From: CAVRGQ01 sp963720785
GTDB lineage: Bacteria; Actinomycetota; Acidimicrobiia; IMCC26256; DASPTH01
Direction: 5' to 3'
DNA length: 64,000 nucleotides
Assembly: GCA_963720785.1 (NCBI GenBank)
Contig: CAVRGQ010000001.1
Location: 1-64,000, forward strand
Notes under the pieces: model-generated
What the model saw: only the letters and a program-made list of their open reading frames with translations
Databases searched by the model: none
Told to the model about the DNA's origin: nothing
Part shown: piece by piece, positions 37,100-45,653 of the stretch
How the letters are laid out: each line of letters begins with the position of its first letter
How positions within the stretch are numbered: position 1 is the first letter of the stretch
Position numbers and translations under genes: made by a program

Positions 37100-37774
37100 T
37101 CAGGCGGAGGTCTTGGGCTTGGCGAGGTCGTCGACGAGGGCCTCGGCCATCGCCCAGCCGTAGGCGATCACGGCCTCACCGTTCACCGGGTCGATCTCGC
37201 CGAGCAGCTCCACCACGACCTTGCCGCCGCCCTTGACCGCGCGGGCGTCGAGCACCGGCTCGGGCGCCCCGTGCGGGGCCAGGCGGAAGCTGCGGTCGTC
37301 GTAGCGACCGTCGCAGCCGAAGCGGCGGGCGATGCGCCGGCCCCAGGCCCGCTCCTCGCCGTTGGGCGAGTACTTGGGCCGCGGGCACACGTCGTCGAGC
37401 ACGTTGAACAACGTGTACGCCGCCGGATGCGCCACCCGCCCCGCGACGAGGACGTCCTCGTCGGGGAAGGAGATGGCGGCCCGCCGATAGAGCTCAGCCA
37501 CGAGGCCGTCGAGGCCGGCACGGGCGTTCTTGCCCCTGCGCACCCCACCGAGACCCCAGAGGATGCACGGCGTACCACCGATGCGCTCCAGCGAACCGAA
37601 CAGGAACCCTTGGATCTCCCCGTCGAACTCGGCGATCGCGACGAGCGGGAACTGCTCGACGTGGCGGTCCAGCTGCTCGTCGAGGAGCGGCAGGCCGATG
37701 CCGGAGATCAGCTGACCGAGCTCATCGAGCTCGGCGGGCTTCAGGGAGACGGAATCACGCGACTCGACGTCCAT
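37100..37774 (-). CDS. Uncharacterised protein, possibly acyltransferase-like
   Basis: A 224-residue protein starting MDVESRDSVSLKPAELDEL. The strand-helix pattern 'FPLVAIAEFDGEIQGFLFGS' followed by 'PCILWGLGGVRRGKNARAGL' and 'DVLVAGRVAHPAAYTLFNVL' resembles a GNAT fold, but the acetyl-CoA loop is not clear. A Cys-rich catalytic site is not seen. No strong ribosome-binding site precedes ATG 37774; the frame is open 31 codons further upstream without coding character. The 175 bases up to the polyphosphate kinase gene hold no gene I can support. Confidence 0.6.
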   Translation of the reverse strand: MDVESRDSVSLKPAELDELGQLISGIGLPLLDEQLDRHVEQFPLVAIAEFDGEIQGFLFGSLERIGGTPCILWGLGGVRRGKNARAGLDGLVAELYRRAAISFPDEDVLVAGRVAHPAAYTLFNVLDDVCPRPKYSPNGEERAWGRRIARRFGCDGRYDDRSFRLAPHGAPEPVLDARAVKGGGKVVVELLGEIDPVNGEAVIAYGWAMAEALVDDLAKPKTSA

Positions 37775-37949
37775 CGAGTACCCATTTTGGCCGATGGAAC
37801 GCCGCGCGCCCAAGTCGGCAGCCGCATTGTTTCGCCACCCGTGCTCGCAAAAGGGCTTCGGAACCACATTTCCGCCCCACGGGAGGCGGGAAATCGCCGG
37901 TCTGACGGGCCCCTGAACGGCAGCCGGCCCCTGAACCGCCGCGGGACCG

Positions 37950-38774
37950 CTACTCGATCACGATTCCCTCGAGGCCGGGCTCCGGATCCGGGATCTGCGG
38001 GTCGAGCTCCTCGAGCACGCGGATGAGCAGCTCCGCCACCGCGACGTCGCGCACCCACTTGCGGTCCGACGGCACCACGTACCACGGCGCGCAGTCGGTG
38101 GACGTCTCGGTGATCGCCTCCTCGTAGCGCTCCTGGTACTGGTCCCACTGCCGCCGGGCCTCGATGTCGGACTTCTGGAACTTCCAGTTCTTCGCCGGGT
38201 CGTCGATGCGGGCCTGGAGCCGCCGGCGCTGCTCCTCCTTGGAGATGTGCAGGAAGACCTTCACCACCGACGTGCCCTCGTCGTGGAGCATCCGCTCGAA
38301 CTCCCGGATGTGGCGATAGCGCTTGGCGCAGTGCTCGTCGTCGATCAGGCCGAGCATCCGCGCGGCGACGACGTCCTCGTAGTGCGAACGGTTCCACACG
38401 CCGAGGAGGCCGCGGGCGGGGCCGTTGTTGTGGACCCGCCACAGGTAGTCGTGGGCGAGCTGGAGCTCGGTGGGCACCTTGAAGTTCGTGACCGTGCAGC
38501 CCTGGGGGTTGAGCCCCGACAGCACCCGGCGGATGGTGCCGTCCTTGCCCGAGGCGTCCATGCCCTGGAGCACCAGCACCACGCTGCGTTTCGCCTCCGC
38601 CCAGAGACGGTTGTGGAGCACGCCGAGCGTGGTCGCGAGCATCTCGCTGCGCACCTGGCCGCTGAGCTTGTCGCCCAGTCCGAGGGTGTCGCCGGCCTCG
38701 CGCCGTTCGAGGTGGGCCTGGGTGCCCGGCGCCACGACGATCTTGTCCATCATGCGTTGGTGGTGGTTGCCCAT
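37950..38774 (-). CDS. ppk2: Polyphosphate kinase 2 family protein (PPK2)
   Basis: A 274-residue P-loop enzyme that transfers phosphate between polyphosphate and nucleotides. Walker A is 'LQGMDASGKDGTI' near residue 73, and the motif 'GVWNRSHYEDVV' with the lid region 'DDPAKNWKFQKSD' matches the PPK2 family. Nucleotide preference (ADP or AMP) cannot be told by eye. No signal or membrane segment. It stands alone, upstream of an uncharacterised gene on the same strand. Confidence 0.88.
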   Translation of the reverse strand: MGNHHQRMMDKIVVAPGTQAHLERREAGDTLGLGDKLSGQVRSEMLATTLGVLHNRLWAEAKRSVVLVLQGMDASGKDGTIRRVLSGLNPQGCTVTNFKVPTELQLAHDYLWRVHNNGPARGLLGVWNRSHYEDVVAARMLGLIDDEHCAKRYRHIREFERMLHDEGTSVVKVFLHISKEEQRRRLQARIDDPAKNWKFQKSDIEARRQWDQYQERYEEAITETSTDCAPWYVVPSDRKWVRDVAVAELLIRVLEELDPQIPDPEPGLEGIVIE

Positions 38775-38872
38775 CGCGGGACCCTAGCCAGTCGTGCGGG
38801 GCGCGAGACGGCCCGGCGTGGGAGCCGGGCCGTCTGCGTGCGTGCGAGATGCGCTCGAGGAACGCTCGGGCG

Positions 38873-39598
38873 CTACTCCTCTTCGGGCGTGGTGATCAAC
38901 CGCCAGATACCGGCGCCGATCACACCGCCGAGGATCGGGAAGACGATGAACACCCAGAGCTGCGTCCAACCCCAGCTCTCGCCGAAGAGCGCGGTCGCGA
39001 AGGAGCGCGCCGGGTTCACCGACGTGTTGTCGATCGAGATGGTCACGAGGTGGATCAGCGCGAGGAAGAGGCCGATCGGGATACCCGCGAAGCCGGCGAT
39101 GGCAGAGCCACGCGTGGTGCCCGCGATCACGAGGATGAACAGCGCGGTGAAGACCACTTCCATGATGATCACGGCACCGAGGTCGAAGCCCCCCGGCGAG
39201 TGCGACCCGAAGCCGTTCGACGCACCGGCGAACAACGTCTTCGTGGTCTGCTTGTGGTCCGTCAACGTGCCGCTGGACTCGAAGATCCCCCAGAGGATGA
39301 ACGAGCCGAGTGCGGCTCCGACGATCTGACCGCCGAAGTACCACGGCACTTCCTTGCCGGGCGTGCGCTTGAGCACCCACATGCCCGCCGTGACTGCGGG
39401 GTTGATGTGACAGCCCGAGATGTGGCCGAACAGGTACGCGGCGCACAGGAGGCTCAGACCGAACGCGAGCGCGACGCCGAGCACGCCGACGTCGATGCCG
39501 AACTTGCCGGTGGCCAGCATTGCGGTGCCCGGTCCGCCCAGGATCAGGATCATCGTGCCGATCAACTCGGCCACGAAGATTCGTGCTGTCCGACTCAT
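38873..39598 (-). CDS. aqpZ: Aquaporin (AqpZ-like water channel)
   Basis: A 241-residue major intrinsic protein with six membrane helices and two NPA boxes, 'GHISGCHINPAVTAG' and 'TSVNPARSFA'. The helix-5 segment 'LFLALIHLVTISIDNTSVNP' keeps the His and Thr, and the Arg after the second NPA is present, matching the narrow water-selective filter of AqpZ rather than a glycerol facilitator. GGAGGG lies 5 bases before ATG 39598. An extended loop 'SSGTLTDHKQTTKTLFAGAS' between helices 3 and 4 is longer than usual. Confidence 0.9.
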   Translation of the reverse strand: MSRTARIFVAELIGTMILILGGPGTAMLATGKFGIDVGVLGVALAFGLSLLCAAYLFGHISGCHINPAVTAGMWVLKRTPGKEVPWYFGGQIVGAALGSFILWGIFESSGTLTDHKQTTKTLFAGASNGFGSHSPGGFDLGAVIIMEVVFTALFILVIAGTTRGSAIAGFAGIPIGLFLALIHLVTISIDNTSVNPARSFATALFGESWGWTQLWVFIVFPILGGVIGAGIWRLITTPEEE

Positions 39599-39864
39599 TG
39601 GAACCCTCCCTCGGCTCTCGCGCGACGCACGCGCGGCCGAATGTCGTCTGCCCGCGAGAGACGCGGCGATCGCGATGGTGGCACGAATTCCTCCGCGAAC
39701 GACGGATCTCGGCGCACAACCAGCACGATCCGCGCTGCCGTTCGCGCGCGGAAATCCGCGGAAAATCTGGCCAGAATGCCGCGATGGCCCCGTTGCGGTG
39801 GCATGATTTCCGCCCGTCGTGCCTGTTTCGACGATTCCCCGACTACAACCCAGGAGTGCCCCAC

Positions 39865-40335
39865 ATGAACCGACGTGAACTCGTCGCCGCGCTGGCCGAG
39901 CGCCTCGACACCGACAAGCGCAGCGCCGACGCCGCCCTCACGGCGGTGACCGAGACGATCACCGCGACCGTCTCCAAGGGTGAGGTCGTGGTCATCAGCG
40001 GCTTCGCGAAGTTCGCCCGTGTCGACCGCCCCGCCCGCATGGGCCGCAACCCGCAGACGGGTGAGGCGATCCGCATCAAGGCGTCGCGTCGTGCGCGCAT
40101 CACGCCGCTGAAGGCGTTCAAGGACGCCGTGCTCACCGGCAAGACCGCGCCGGCGAAGAAGGCTCCGGCCAAGAAGGCGGCGCCCGCCCGCAAGGCGGCT
40201 CCCGCCAAGAAGGCCGTCGCGAAGAAGGCTCCGGCGAAGAAGGCGGCTCCCGCCAAGAAGGCCGTGGCGAAGAAGACCGTCGCCAAGAAGGCGCCCACGC
40301 GCAAGGCCCCGGCGAAGAAGGCCACGCGCCGCTAG
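39865..40335 (+). CDS. HU-family DNA-binding protein with histone H1-like tail
   Basis: Residues 1-90 are an HU domain (MNRRELVAALAERLDTDKRS, 'VVVISGFAKFARVDRPARMG' with 'RNPQTGEAIRIKASRRARIT'). Residues 95-156 are a tail of repeated KAPAKK / KAAPAKK / KKAVAKK units, almost only Lys, Ala and Pro. This is the HupB-type nucleoid protein of actinobacteria, which compacts DNA. CAGGAG is 8 bases before the ATG. The preceding 265 bases carry the divergent promoters of HU and aquaporin. Its TAG overlaps the convergent YihY stop on the opposite strand (CTAG). Confidence 0.93.
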   Translation: MNRRELVAALAERLDTDKRSADAALTAVTETITATVSKGEVVVISGFAKFARVDRPARMGRNPQTGEAIRIKASRRARITPLKAFKDAVLTGKTAPAKKAPAKKAAPARKAAPAKKAVAKKAPAKKAAPAKKAVAKKTVAKKAPTRKAPAKKATRR

Positions 40336-41279
40336 TCGTTCGCGACTTCCTGCTCGTCCGTACGGGGCGGCCCTTCGGGGCCGCCCCGTCGCGTCCCGGC
40401 CTGTCGCGTTTCGGCCTGGCGCGCGGCGCCTTGACGACGGCGCGCGTCGAGCCGCTCCTGGTTGCGCGTCCACAACGACTCGTTCACCACCGCCGCCGTC
40501 GTGATCAGCCGCCCGATCATGTACGCCCACAGCAGCAGCGCGATGGCGAAGCCGATCGCTCCGTACGTCTCCGTCTTGCTCTCCACGTAGCGGGCGATCC
40601 AGTACACGGTCACGAGGTGCATCACCTCGAGCCCGACACCGAGCAGCACCGCGCCGGGGATCAACGCGGTCCAGGGGACGTCGGCGCGCGGCAGGTGCCA
40701 CGACACGAACACCCACAGCGCCACCGGAATCGCCACGTACACGATCGACGCGACGAGTCCGAGCAGGAACGACTGCCCGCGCAGCACCCCGACGAGCGCA
40801 GAGAGTCCGATCGCGACGATCACGATCCCGATCAACGCGAGCGAGGCGCGCGCGGGCCGCTCGAACTTCCCGGCGCGCACGTGCCACACCAACGCGTGCA
40901 CGATGCGCAGCACCTTGAGCAGCGCACGGGTGGCGAGGAACGTGGCGAAACCGATGACGACCACGTAGACGATCCGCTCGGTCAGCGACAGGTCGCCCAC
41001 GCTCGACAACGACTTCGCGACGATCCCGGTGATGCCCGCCTTCTTGGCGAGCGTCTGGGGGTCCTGGTCGGCGGCACTGCTCCCGAGGCCGAACACGCCC
41101 ACGAGCAGGAACACGAACGGCACCATGAACATGAAGATGCGGAAGGCGACCGCGCCCGCGAGCACGCCGCCGCCCGTGGCGGTGTCGCGCTCGATCGTGC
41201 GCAGCACCGCGTCGATGGCGGGGTTGCGCGGGCGCGCCGCCTCGAGCCGTTCCTTCACGCCGGTGGCGCGCTCGGTCAT
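40332..41279 (-). CDS. YihY/BrkB-family inner membrane protein
   Basis: A 315-residue integral membrane protein with about six helices, e.g. 'IFMFMVPFVFLLVGVFGLGS', 'IVYVVVIGFATFLATRALL', 'LALIGIVIVAIGLSALVGVL' and 'AIGFAIALLLWAYMIGRLI', the last being the family signature region. The C-terminus is charged and low-complexity. Upstream, codons back to about 41395 look coding (FRRDERVPAPDAALAPEPA), and a GTG at 41403 overlaps the previous gene's stop. A one-base error near 41390 may therefore hide the true, about 40-residue-longer start. Formerly mis-called ribonuclease BN; role unknown. Confidence 0.8.
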   Translation of the reverse strand: MTERATGVKERLEAARPRNPAIDAVLRTIERDTATGGGVLAGAVAFRIFMFMVPFVFLLVGVFGLGSSAADQDPQTLAKKAGITGIVAKSLSSVGDLSLTERIVYVVVIGFATFLATRALLKVLRIVHALVWHVRAGKFERPARASLALIGIVIVAIGLSALVGVLRGQSFLLGLVASIVYVAIPVALWVFVSWHLPRADVPWTALIPGAVLLGVGLEVMHLVTVYWIARYVESKTETYGAIGFAIALLLWAYMIGRLITTAAVVNESLWTRNQERLDARRRQGAARQAETRQAGTRRGGPEGPPRTDEQEVAND

Positions 41280-41399
41280 GCGCGCCTGCTGAGCCTTGAG
41301 CTGCTCGCGGCGCGTGAGCGGCGTCTGCGGTGCGGGCTCCGGAGCGAGTGCCGCGTCCGGTGCCGGAACCCGCTCGTCGCGGCGGAAGCTGCGGGTCGG

Positions 41400-41576
41400 T
41401 CACTCGTAGCGCGCGGTGACCCCACCGAGGATCACCGACACGATGATCCCGAGCGGCAGCGCGCCCCAGTACGACACGTGCACACCGACGTTGCCGAGGA
41501 ACAGCATCAACAGCCAGGTCGCCGGGAACGTGGCGACGAGGAAGATGACGATGGCGACGAGCAGGCCCTTGATCAT
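41400..41576 (-). CDS. Small two-helix membrane protein
   Basis: A 58-residue protein from ATG 41576: 'MIKGLLVAIVIFLVATFPAT' forms the first helix and 'WGALPLGIIVSVILGGVTAR' the second. The stop overlaps a possible GTG start of the YihY gene, suggesting coupling. Function unknown. Confidence 0.6.
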   Translation of the reverse strand: MIKGLLVAIVIFLVATFPATWLLMLFLGNVGVHVSYWGALPLGIIVSVILGGVTARYE

Positions 41577-41686
41577 GCGTTGACCCCCACGGTGAGCTGC
41601 CGAATCTCGCACAGCTTGCCCGTGGGGACCCACGCGAACGCGGCAATCGGGTCGGAGGCCCCTCGCTCAGCGCCTCAGACGGCGCC

Positions 41687-42325
41687 TCAGACGATGCGGC
41701 GGTAGATCGTGGCGGTCGTGCCCTGCGGCGGGAACGCCTCGGCGGCGGGGCCGTCGATGAGGTCGAGCATCGCCGGGTCGGAGAAGATCGCGCGCTCCCC
41801 CTCCTGCAACGAGCCGAGGTCGGGATAGCCGGTCAACCAGCCGACGCCACCGAACTGGCCGGTCATCGCGGCGACGAACAGGCAGGTCTCGCCGCTGATT
41901 GCGCTCGACTTCTCCGCCAGCTCGATGCCGAGGCCGATGCCCTGACGCAGCCGACCGGGACCGACCGCCGACTGGATACCGGACACGTAGTTGATCTCAC
42001 GCTCGGGATCGGGCGTGCCATGGAGCACCTCGACCAGCGAGTCGTCCATGCCATCGGCGAAGAGCGCGCCGCTCTGCGCCGCGATGAAGTCCTGCACGGC
42101 GGCGTCGCCGAGCATCGCGTCACCGGCGGCCTGCAGCGTGGGCAGATCCTCCACGAAGATGGACCACACGATCGTGCCCAACGCCGGCGAGAACTCCGTA
42201 CCGTGCAGGCCGATCGGCAGACCGCCGGCCGTGCTCACCAGGCTGGTCAGCTCGACCGCGCCCGCCAGCTTGTCGGCAACCCGTCCGCCTTGTGTCAGGC
42301 GCGCAGTTCGAGTGAACAGGTACAT
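41687..42325 (-). CDS. Uncharacterised protein, 212 residues
   Basis: Starts MYLFTRTARLTQGGRVADKL with GGGGGG 5 bases before ATG 42325. The strand 'MYLFTRTARL' and later 'LGTIVWSIFVEDLPTLQAAG' and 'ETCLFVAAMTGQFGGVGWLT' suggest one or two ferredoxin-like alpha+beta (dimeric barrel) modules. No metal or cofactor motif is visible and I cannot name the family with confidence. The gene may pair with the upstream VOC gene on the same strand (73-base gap). Confidence 0.6.
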   Translation of the reverse strand: MYLFTRTARLTQGGRVADKLAGAVELTSLVSTAGGLPIGLHGTEFSPALGTIVWSIFVEDLPTLQAAGDAMLGDAAVQDFIAAQSGALFADGMDDSLVEVLHGTPDPEREINYVSGIQSAVGPGRLRQGIGLGIELAEKSSAISGETCLFVAAMTGQFGGVGWLTGYPDLGSLQEGERAIFSDPAMLDLIDGPAAEAFPPQGTTATIYRRIV

Positions 42326-42398
42326 GGCCACCCCCCGTGACCCTTGGACCAGGGACCCCGGCCCGGAAGGTCCAGACTGCGCCTTTCGTTCCAGGGGG

Positions 42399-42818
42399 TC
42401 AACCCCCGTACCGGATGACCTCGAAGGGCACTCCCCCGGCCACGATGTGCGCGAAGGTCGACGTGCCGCCGCCGATGTTGTCGAAGTCGAACGGGCCCCG
42501 CACCTCGAGCCCCTGCTCCCGGAACGCGGCCACCGCCCCCTCCACGTCGCGCGTGGCGAAGCTGAAGTTCGCGACGCCCGGCCGCACCGAGTCACGCAAC
42601 GCGGGCGGGATCTCCACCAACTCGAGCATCCCCTGCCGGCTGCCGACCACCGCGCCGCGGGTGGCGCCGTGCTCCTCGGGCCAGCCGAGGCCGACTGCCG
42701 ACTCCGCGCCCGTCGACTCGAAGCGCGCCACCGGCTCCGCACCGACGACGTCCATGACCGCGAGCACGGCATCGAGGTCGTCGACGAGCACCACGGCCTT
42801 CACGATCCCCGACGGCAT
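42399..42818 (-). CDS. VOC-family (glyoxalase-like) protein
   Basis: A 139-residue single vicinal-oxygen-chelate protein. It begins 'GIVKAVVLVDDLDAVLAVMD', has 'GMLELVEIPPALRDSVRPGV' in the middle and ends 'VAGGVPFEVIRYGG'. One-domain VOC proteins usually dimerise to form the metal site; metal ligands are not obvious here. GGAGGGGGA precedes ATG 42818. It is divergent from the serine hydrolase gene. Confidence 0.72.
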   Translation of the reverse strand: MPSGIVKAVVLVDDLDAVLAVMDVVGAEPVARFESTGAESAVGLGWPEEHGATRGAVVGSRQGMLELVEIPPALRDSVRPGVANFSFATRDVEGAVAAFREQGLEVRGPFDFDNIGGGTSTFAHIVAGGVPFEVIRYGG

Positions 42819-42892
42819 GCTGGTCCCCCTCCGGCGGCGCCCGCCCCGGCGGCGTGCGCTCCGGCGTGAGGCTACGCGTGCGTAGGCTCGGC

Positions 42893-43960
42893 ATGGTGCG
42901 CTCCCGTTCGGTCGTCGTGTGCGTCTTCGCCACCGCACTCGTCGCGGCCATCCTCGTCGGCGGCGGCTCGTCGCCCGCGGGCGCGGCCGCCCCGTACGCG
43001 AAGGCCGACGCCGCGATGCGGGCCCGCATGCGCGAGGACCACCTCGGCGGCGGCGTGCTCGTCGTGCGGCGGGCCGGCGACACCCTGCACCAGCAGACCT
43101 TCGGCAACTGGACGATGGGCAAGGTCGTGCCCATCGCGTCGGCGAGCAAATGGTTGACCTCGGCGACCCTCATGACGTTCGTCGACGACGGCCGCCTGTC
43201 GCTCGACGATCCCGTCAGCCGCTTCTTCCCGGACTTCGCGCGTGACGGCAAGCGCGCGATCACCGTGCGCATGCTGCTCTCCCACACGCACGGGCTGGTG
43301 TCGCCCGGATGTGAGGCCGACCCGCGCCTCACACTGCAGCAGTGCGCGCAGGAGGCGGCCGACGGGCCCGCGCCCGCGTACCCGCCCGGTGAGCAGTTCC
43401 ACTACGGCGGCACCGGTTTCGTGATCGCCGGGGCGATCGTGGAGCAGCTCAGCGGCCGGTCGTTCGAGCGCACGTTCGAGACCCGCATCGCGGAGCCGCT
43501 CGGTATGGCGCACACCACGTTCGACCGCGACGGCTCGTCCAAGCAGAGGACGCGCAACCCCGCGCCGGCCGCGTCGGCGCAGTCGAGCACCGCCGACTAC
43601 GCGAAGTTCGTCGCGATGCTCGCCGCGGGCGGCACCGCGAACGGCGAGCGCATCCTCGCCGAGTCCTCCGTCGCCGAGATCGAGCGCGATCAGGTGGCCG
43701 GGATCGACACGAGCGACGACGGCGCGGTGCAGATCACCGGCATCCCCACGTACGGCCTCGGTGTGTGGCGCGACGAGGTCGACGGTGACGACGCCATCGA
43801 GGTGGTCAGCGGCAGCGGCGCGCTCGGCTTCTACCCGTGGATCGACCGCGTGCACGGCACGTACGGCATCGTCGCGGTGGCCGACCCCAGCGGCCCGGAG
43901 CACGCGGTCCCCCTCTCGGCCAAGATCGCCCGCATGACCTGGCGGGCCGCCGCTTCCTGA
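42893..43960 (+). CDS. Secreted serine hydrolase, beta-lactamase / penicillin-binding-protein fold
   Basis: A 355-residue protein with a signal peptide (MVRSRSVVVCVFATALVAAI, cleavage near AGA-A at about residue 32). The catalytic S-X-X-K is SASK at residues 83-86, and the second motif is Y-G-G in 'EQFHYGGTGFVIAGAIVEQL', with Gly replacing the usual Asn of Y-X-N. Class C-like esterases, D-aminopeptidases and EstB-type enzymes share this plan. It acts outside the membrane. A conserved inverted repeat starts right after its stop. Confidence 0.82.
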   Translation: MVRSRSVVVCVFATALVAAILVGGGSSPAGAAAPYAKADAAMRARMREDHLGGGVLVVRRAGDTLHQQTFGNWTMGKVVPIASASKWLTSATLMTFVDDGRLSLDDPVSRFFPDFARDGKRAITVRMLLSHTHGLVSPGCEADPRLTLQQCAQEAADGPAPAYPPGEQFHYGGTGFVIAGAIVEQLSGRSFERTFETRIAEPLGMAHTTFDRDGSSKQRTRNPAPAASAQSSTADYAKFVAMLAAGGTANGERILAESSVAEIERDQVAGIDTSDDGAVQITGIPTYGLGVWRDEVDGDDAIEVVSGSGALGFYPWIDRVHGTYGIVAVADPSGPEHAVPLSAKIARMTWRAAAS

Positions 43961-44013
43961 CCGAACTTGCGTCGCTCGGGGCTCGTAGAGGCCGGATCTG
44001 GACGCAAGTTCGG
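43961..44013. repeat. Inverted repeat unit, copy A (convergent intergenic)
   Basis: CCGAACTTGCGTC (43961-43973) pairs perfectly with GACGCAAGTTCGG (44001-44013) around a 27-base loop. The loop's end, GCCGGATCTG, and length are shared with copy B at 55661-55712. It begins at the first base after the serine-hydrolase stop and lies 9 bases before the convergent sulfotransferase stop. It may act as a bidirectional terminator and looks like a dispersed repeat family. Confidence 0.7.
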
Positions 44014-44022
44014 GGGTGGGGC

Positions 44023-45183
44023 CTAGGTCGGGGACTCGGCGGGGATGGCGTAGCGGTCGGTGTAGTGGGCGAAGCGCTCCCGCAGCTCGCCCTCGTCGAG
44101 GCCGAGCGAGGCGAAGTCGTAGTGGTGCGCGCCGAACTCACCACGCGGGTGCGCCTGCACGTACTCGGCGACCGCGACGCGGGTCGCGTCGTCGAGCTCG
44201 ATGCCGGAGCGCGCGTAGATGCGCTCGACGGTGGCGACCGTGTCGCCGACGAGATCCGCGTAGTGCACGTCGACGATCTCGACGTCGGGGCGCTGCGCCC
44301 GGAACGTCTCGAGCCGCTCGATGCACACCTCGAGCAGCCGCGGCCACGTGCGGGCGATCTGCTCGCGGTGATCGGCGTCGGTGAACGTCCCCGCGAGCGA
44401 CGTGACCAGGCTGCACACCGACGCCGCGAGCACCGTGGGGTCGCGGTGGGTGACCACCAGCCGCGCCTCCGGGTAGCGCGCGGTCAGCTCGGGGAGCGCG
44501 ATCACGTGGTGCGGGCTCTTGAGCGTCCACGGCCCGGGCACCCCGCCGCTCTGCAACACCTGCAGGGCGAGGTGGTGGTACTCGTAGGCCGAGGTCTCGT
44601 CGACGCCGTACAGCCACTCCGTGTAGCTGGGCACGTTCGTGACCGTCGGCCACAGCAGGCTCTTGAAGTCGTGGGCGAGCAGCGTGACGCACTCGGTCGG
44701 GCCGTCGGCCGGGTCGTGGTGGATCTTCTTGAAGCCCGGGTTGATCAGCTCCATCATCTCGCCCGCCGCCGCGGCCGCGTCGACGCGTGGCCCGCTGCGC
44801 CACTCCTCGCGGGAGGGCGGCGGCACCGGGTCGGCCGACTCCCACCGCAGGAGCGACCGGAACCGGCGGTCCTGGTCGAGCAACTGGCTCAGGAATGTGG
44901 TGCCGCCGCGGAACATGCCGACGACCACGAGCGAGACGTCGACGGGCGCCGCCGTGACCTCGGGGTGGCGCTGCGCCCAGTCCACGATCTTCAACCGGTT
45001 CGCCAACGCCCCCACGATCTGGCCCGGCACCGCGGCCATCCCGAGGTCGTTGAGCTGCGCCTCCGACTCGAGCGCTCCGCAGAACGCCGCGAGCCCTGGC
45101 TGCCACCCGTCGGCTCCGAAGTCGTCGAGACCGGCCTGCGCGCGTGCCTGCTCGACCAGCGTGTCCGGGTCGAACACCCCCAT
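44023..45183 (-). CDS. PAPS-dependent sulfotransferase family protein
   Basis: A 386-residue P-loop sulfotransferase. The 5'-phosphosulfate-binding loop is 'VVVGMFRGGTTFLSQLL' (the usual G-X-X-R-S-G-T-T with Gly for Ser) near residue 88. The 3'-phosphate region is 'ARLVVTHRDPTVLAASVCSL', with the conserved Arg and Ser. 'WTLKSPHHVIALPELTARYP' is also typical. It would transfer sulfate to a hydroxyl acceptor; acceptor unknown. GGGGGAG precedes ATG 45183. It is divergent from the TfoX-like gene. Confidence 0.85.
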   Translation of the reverse strand: MGVFDPDTLVEQARAQAGLDDFGADGWQPGLAAFCGALESEAQLNDLGMAAVPGQIVGALANRLKIVDWAQRHPEVTAAPVDVSLVVVGMFRGGTTFLSQLLDQDRRFRSLLRWESADPVPPPSREEWRSGPRVDAAAAAGEMMELINPGFKKIHHDPADGPTECVTLLAHDFKSLLWPTVTNVPSYTEWLYGVDETSAYEYHHLALQVLQSGGVPGPWTLKSPHHVIALPELTARYPEARLVVTHRDPTVLAASVCSLVTSLAGTFTDADHREQIARTWPRLLEVCIERLETFRAQRPDVEIVDVHYADLVGDTVATVERIYARSGIELDDATRVAVAEYVQAHPRGEFGAHHYDFASLGLDEGELRERFAHYTDRYAIPAESPT

Positions 45184-45257
45184 GTTGCACTCCCCCCTGA
45201 GCGATCCGGACGCAAGGTAGCCGGGATCCCCACCGCGATCGATGGGAAACTGTGGCC

Positions 45258-45644
45258 ATGGCCTACGACGAGCACCTGGCGCAGCGAGTGCGCGAGATCC
45301 TGAGCGCCGACGACGGCAGCGGCGGCGCCACCGACGCGATCGCCGAGATCCGGATGTTCGGCGGCTGGTGCGTCACGATCCGCGGGCACATGGCGGCCGG
45401 CGTCCTCGGCGACGACCTCATCGTCCGGGTCGGCCCCGACGCGTACGAGGCGGCGCGTGCCCGCCCCGGCGCACGAGAGTTCGACTTCACCGGCCGCCCG
45501 TCGCGGGGAATCGTCGTCGTCGACGGGAGCTCGGTGCGCACCAAGGCCGCACTCGCCCGCTGGGTGGCACGCGGGCGCGACTTCGCCGCCTCGCTGCCCC
45601 CGAAGCCGCCCCGCAAGCGGCGCCCGCCGCGGTCGACGCGCTAG
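45258..45644 (+). CDS. TfoX N-terminal domain protein
   Basis: A 128-residue protein starting MAYDEHLAQRVREILS, the usual start of this family; an in-frame GTG two codons earlier (45252) is an alternative. 'RMFGGWCVTIRGHMAAGVLG' and 'AREFDFTGRPSRGIVVVD' are typical TfoX-N segments. The C-terminus is basic (PPRKRRPPRSTR). Known only as a small domain related to competence regulators; in actinobacteria its role is unclear. It lies 9 bases before the acyl-CoA synthetase gene. Confidence 0.8.
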   Translation: MAYDEHLAQRVREILSADDGSGGATDAIAEIRMFGGWCVTIRGHMAAGVLGDDLIVRVGPDAYEAARARPGAREFDFTGRPSRGIVVVDGSSVRTKAALARWVARGRDFAASLPPKPPRKRRPPRSTR

Positions 45645-45653
45645 AAACCCGCC

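Noticed and set aside
42340..42362. CCCTTGGACCAGGG hairpin upstream of the 212-residue protein gene
   Set aside because: Short 4-base perfect arms only; expected often by chance at this base composition.
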